Part shown: piece by piece, positions 63,176-64,000 of the stretch
Position numbering within the stretch: position 1 is the stretch's first letter
Layout of the letters: each line of letters opens with the position of its first letter
Origin: Bacteroidales bacterium SW299
GTDB lineage: Bacteria; Bacteroidota; Bacteroidia; Bacteroidales; Bacteroidaceae
NCBI GenBank assembly: GCA_019550975.1
Contig: SDWH01000002.1
Location: 124,001 to 188,000, forward strand
Direction: 5' to 3'
DNA: 64,000 nucleotides
The notes under the pieces: model-generated
Seen by the model: the letters and a program-made list of their open reading frames with translations, nothing else
Told to the model about the DNA's origin: nothing
Databases searched by the model: none
Translations under genes and position numbers: made by a program

Positions 63176-64000
63176 GAAATTAGAGGCGCTTCGTGAAGAA
63201 GTGAAGGATGAACTGGTGAATGATATTTTACCGTTCTGGATGAATAGGATGACCGACCGTGAGCAAGGCGGATTTTACGGACGCATTGACGGAAACAATT
63301 GCTTGCATCCGGATGCTCCCAAAGGAGCGATATTGAATGCCAGAATATTGTGGACCTTTTCAGCCGCTTTCCGCCTGTTGAAGAAGCCGGAATATCTGGA
63401 AACGGCTACACGCGCCAAACGTTATCTGCTGGATTTCTTTTATGACAAGCAGTATGGCGGCATATTCTGGGAGCTGAATGCCGACGGTACACCTTCGGAT
63501 GCCAAGAAACAGATTTATGCCTTGGGCTTTGCTATTTACGGACTGAGTGAGTATGCCCGCGCCACCGGTGACCGCGAGGCTTTGGAATATGCGGTCCGGT
63601 TGTTTGAGGTGATTGAAAAATACAGTTTTGATCCGGTGCAGAACGGGTATGTAGAAGCATTGACCCGCGAGTGGCAGCCTATCCAGGACATGAGATTGAG
63701 CGATAAGGATGAGAACGAGAAGAAGACGATGAATACGCATCTTCATATTCTGGAGCCGTATGCGAATCTTTACCGCGTGTGGAAAGACGAACGTCTGGAA
63801 AAGCAGCTGCGCAACCTGATCAAGGTATTTGTAACCAGAATACTGGATGCGGAAAGCGGACATTTGAATCTCTTTTTTGAAGAGGATTGGTCAAATAAGT
63901 ATCATATTATCTCTTACGGACATGATATTGAAGCCTCTTGGCTGATTCATGAAGCGGCGTTGGCACTGGGCGATCAGGGGCTGTTGGCAGAAATAGAACC
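63168..64000 (+). CDS. mannobiose/cellobiose 2-epimerase (3' partial)
   Basis: The frame opens at ATG 63168 inside the end of the MFS gene and runs off the window, giving 277 residues of a usual 390-400. It is an N-acylglucosamine 2-epimerase-fold (AGE) enzyme: WMNRMTDREQGGFYGRIDG near 20-38, ARILWTFSAAFRL near 60, YDKQYGGIFWELNADG near 88, KQIYALGFAIYGLSEY near 110, and the catalytic-His segments NTHLHILEPYANLYRVW near 187 and ISYGHDIEASWLIHEAAL near 248. With GH130 downstream of it in the pathway, its role is to turn mannobiose into mannosyl-glucose, as in B. fragilis. The operon may continue beyond the window. Confidence 0.92.
   Translation, partial: MIRKLEALREEVKDELVNDILPFWMNRMTDREQGGFYGRIDGNNCLHPDAPKGAILNARILWTFSAAFRLLKKPEYLETATRAKRYLLDFFYDKQYGGIFWELNADGTPSDAKKQIYALGFAIYGLSEYARATGDREALEYAVRLFEVIEKYSFDPVQNGYVEALTREWQPIQDMRLSDKDENEKKTMNTHLHILEPYANLYRVWKDERLEKQLRNLIKVFVTRILDAESGHLNLFFEEDWSNKYHIISYGHDIEASWLIHEAALALGDQGLLAEIE

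Overview
The window is about 64 kb of chromosome from a Bacteroidales member, most likely a gut Bacteroides or Phocaeicola. The signs are SusC/SusD pairs, hybrid two-component systems (HTCS), many secreted glycoside hydrolases and lipoproteins, Bacteroides-type promoters (TTTG or TTG, about 19-21 bp, TAnnTTTG) and few strong Shine-Dalgarno sites. The species cannot be fixed from sequence reading alone. No phage, plasmid, integrase, intact transposase or CRISPR array was seen.

Layout. 1-7.1 kb is mostly housekeeping: a DUF349 protein (5' end outside), pfkA, cmk-ispH, a polyprenyl synthetase with a TatD nuclease, tRNA-Ser(GGA), and a diverged lone ExbB-like protein. 7.2-21.7 kb is a polysaccharide utilization locus read on the minus strand: HTCS, SusC, SusD, an alkaline-phosphatase-superfamily enzyme, a chondroitin-AC-type PL8 lyase and an S1 sulfatase. 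This points to a sulfated, uronic-acid-containing glycan such as a glycosaminoglycan. 22.2-27.6 kb is a plus-strand GH105-GH2-GH109-like operon carrying a 614-bp tandem duplication. 28-35.4 kb holds mtaB with a GT2 glycosyltransferase, a second PL8 lyase, and groES-groEL behind an unusual upstream region.

35.4-39.8 kb is a probable minus-strand operon of a TPR histidine kinase, a LuxR-type regulator, a small lipoprotein and a FAS1-SusD-like fusion lipoprotein. 39.9-43.2 kb holds a guanine deaminase, a NUDIX protein, an ECF sigma factor and a deleted agmatine deiminase pseudogene. 43.4-54.7 kb has a second HTCS, with intact kinase motifs, facing a GH92-GH2-heparinase-like enzyme operon that has no SusC/SusD. 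55.2-64 kb holds a cupin, a GH36 alpha-galactosidase, an AraC regulator and the operon GH26 mannanase, GH130 mannosylglucose phosphorylase, MFS transporter and mannobiose 2-epimerase (3' end outside). This is the known Bacteroides mannan route, probably acting on galactomannan here because GH36 lies beside it.

The less expected observations are three intergenic arrays of four 21-bp units with palindromic cores (two helical turns per unit), three TGTCAG boxes also spaced 21 bp in front of a sigma-54-like promoter at groES, an HTCS whose ATP-binding boxes are eroded, the 614-bp duplication, the FAS1-SusD fusion tied to a two-component system, and an ExbB lacking both pathway threonines.
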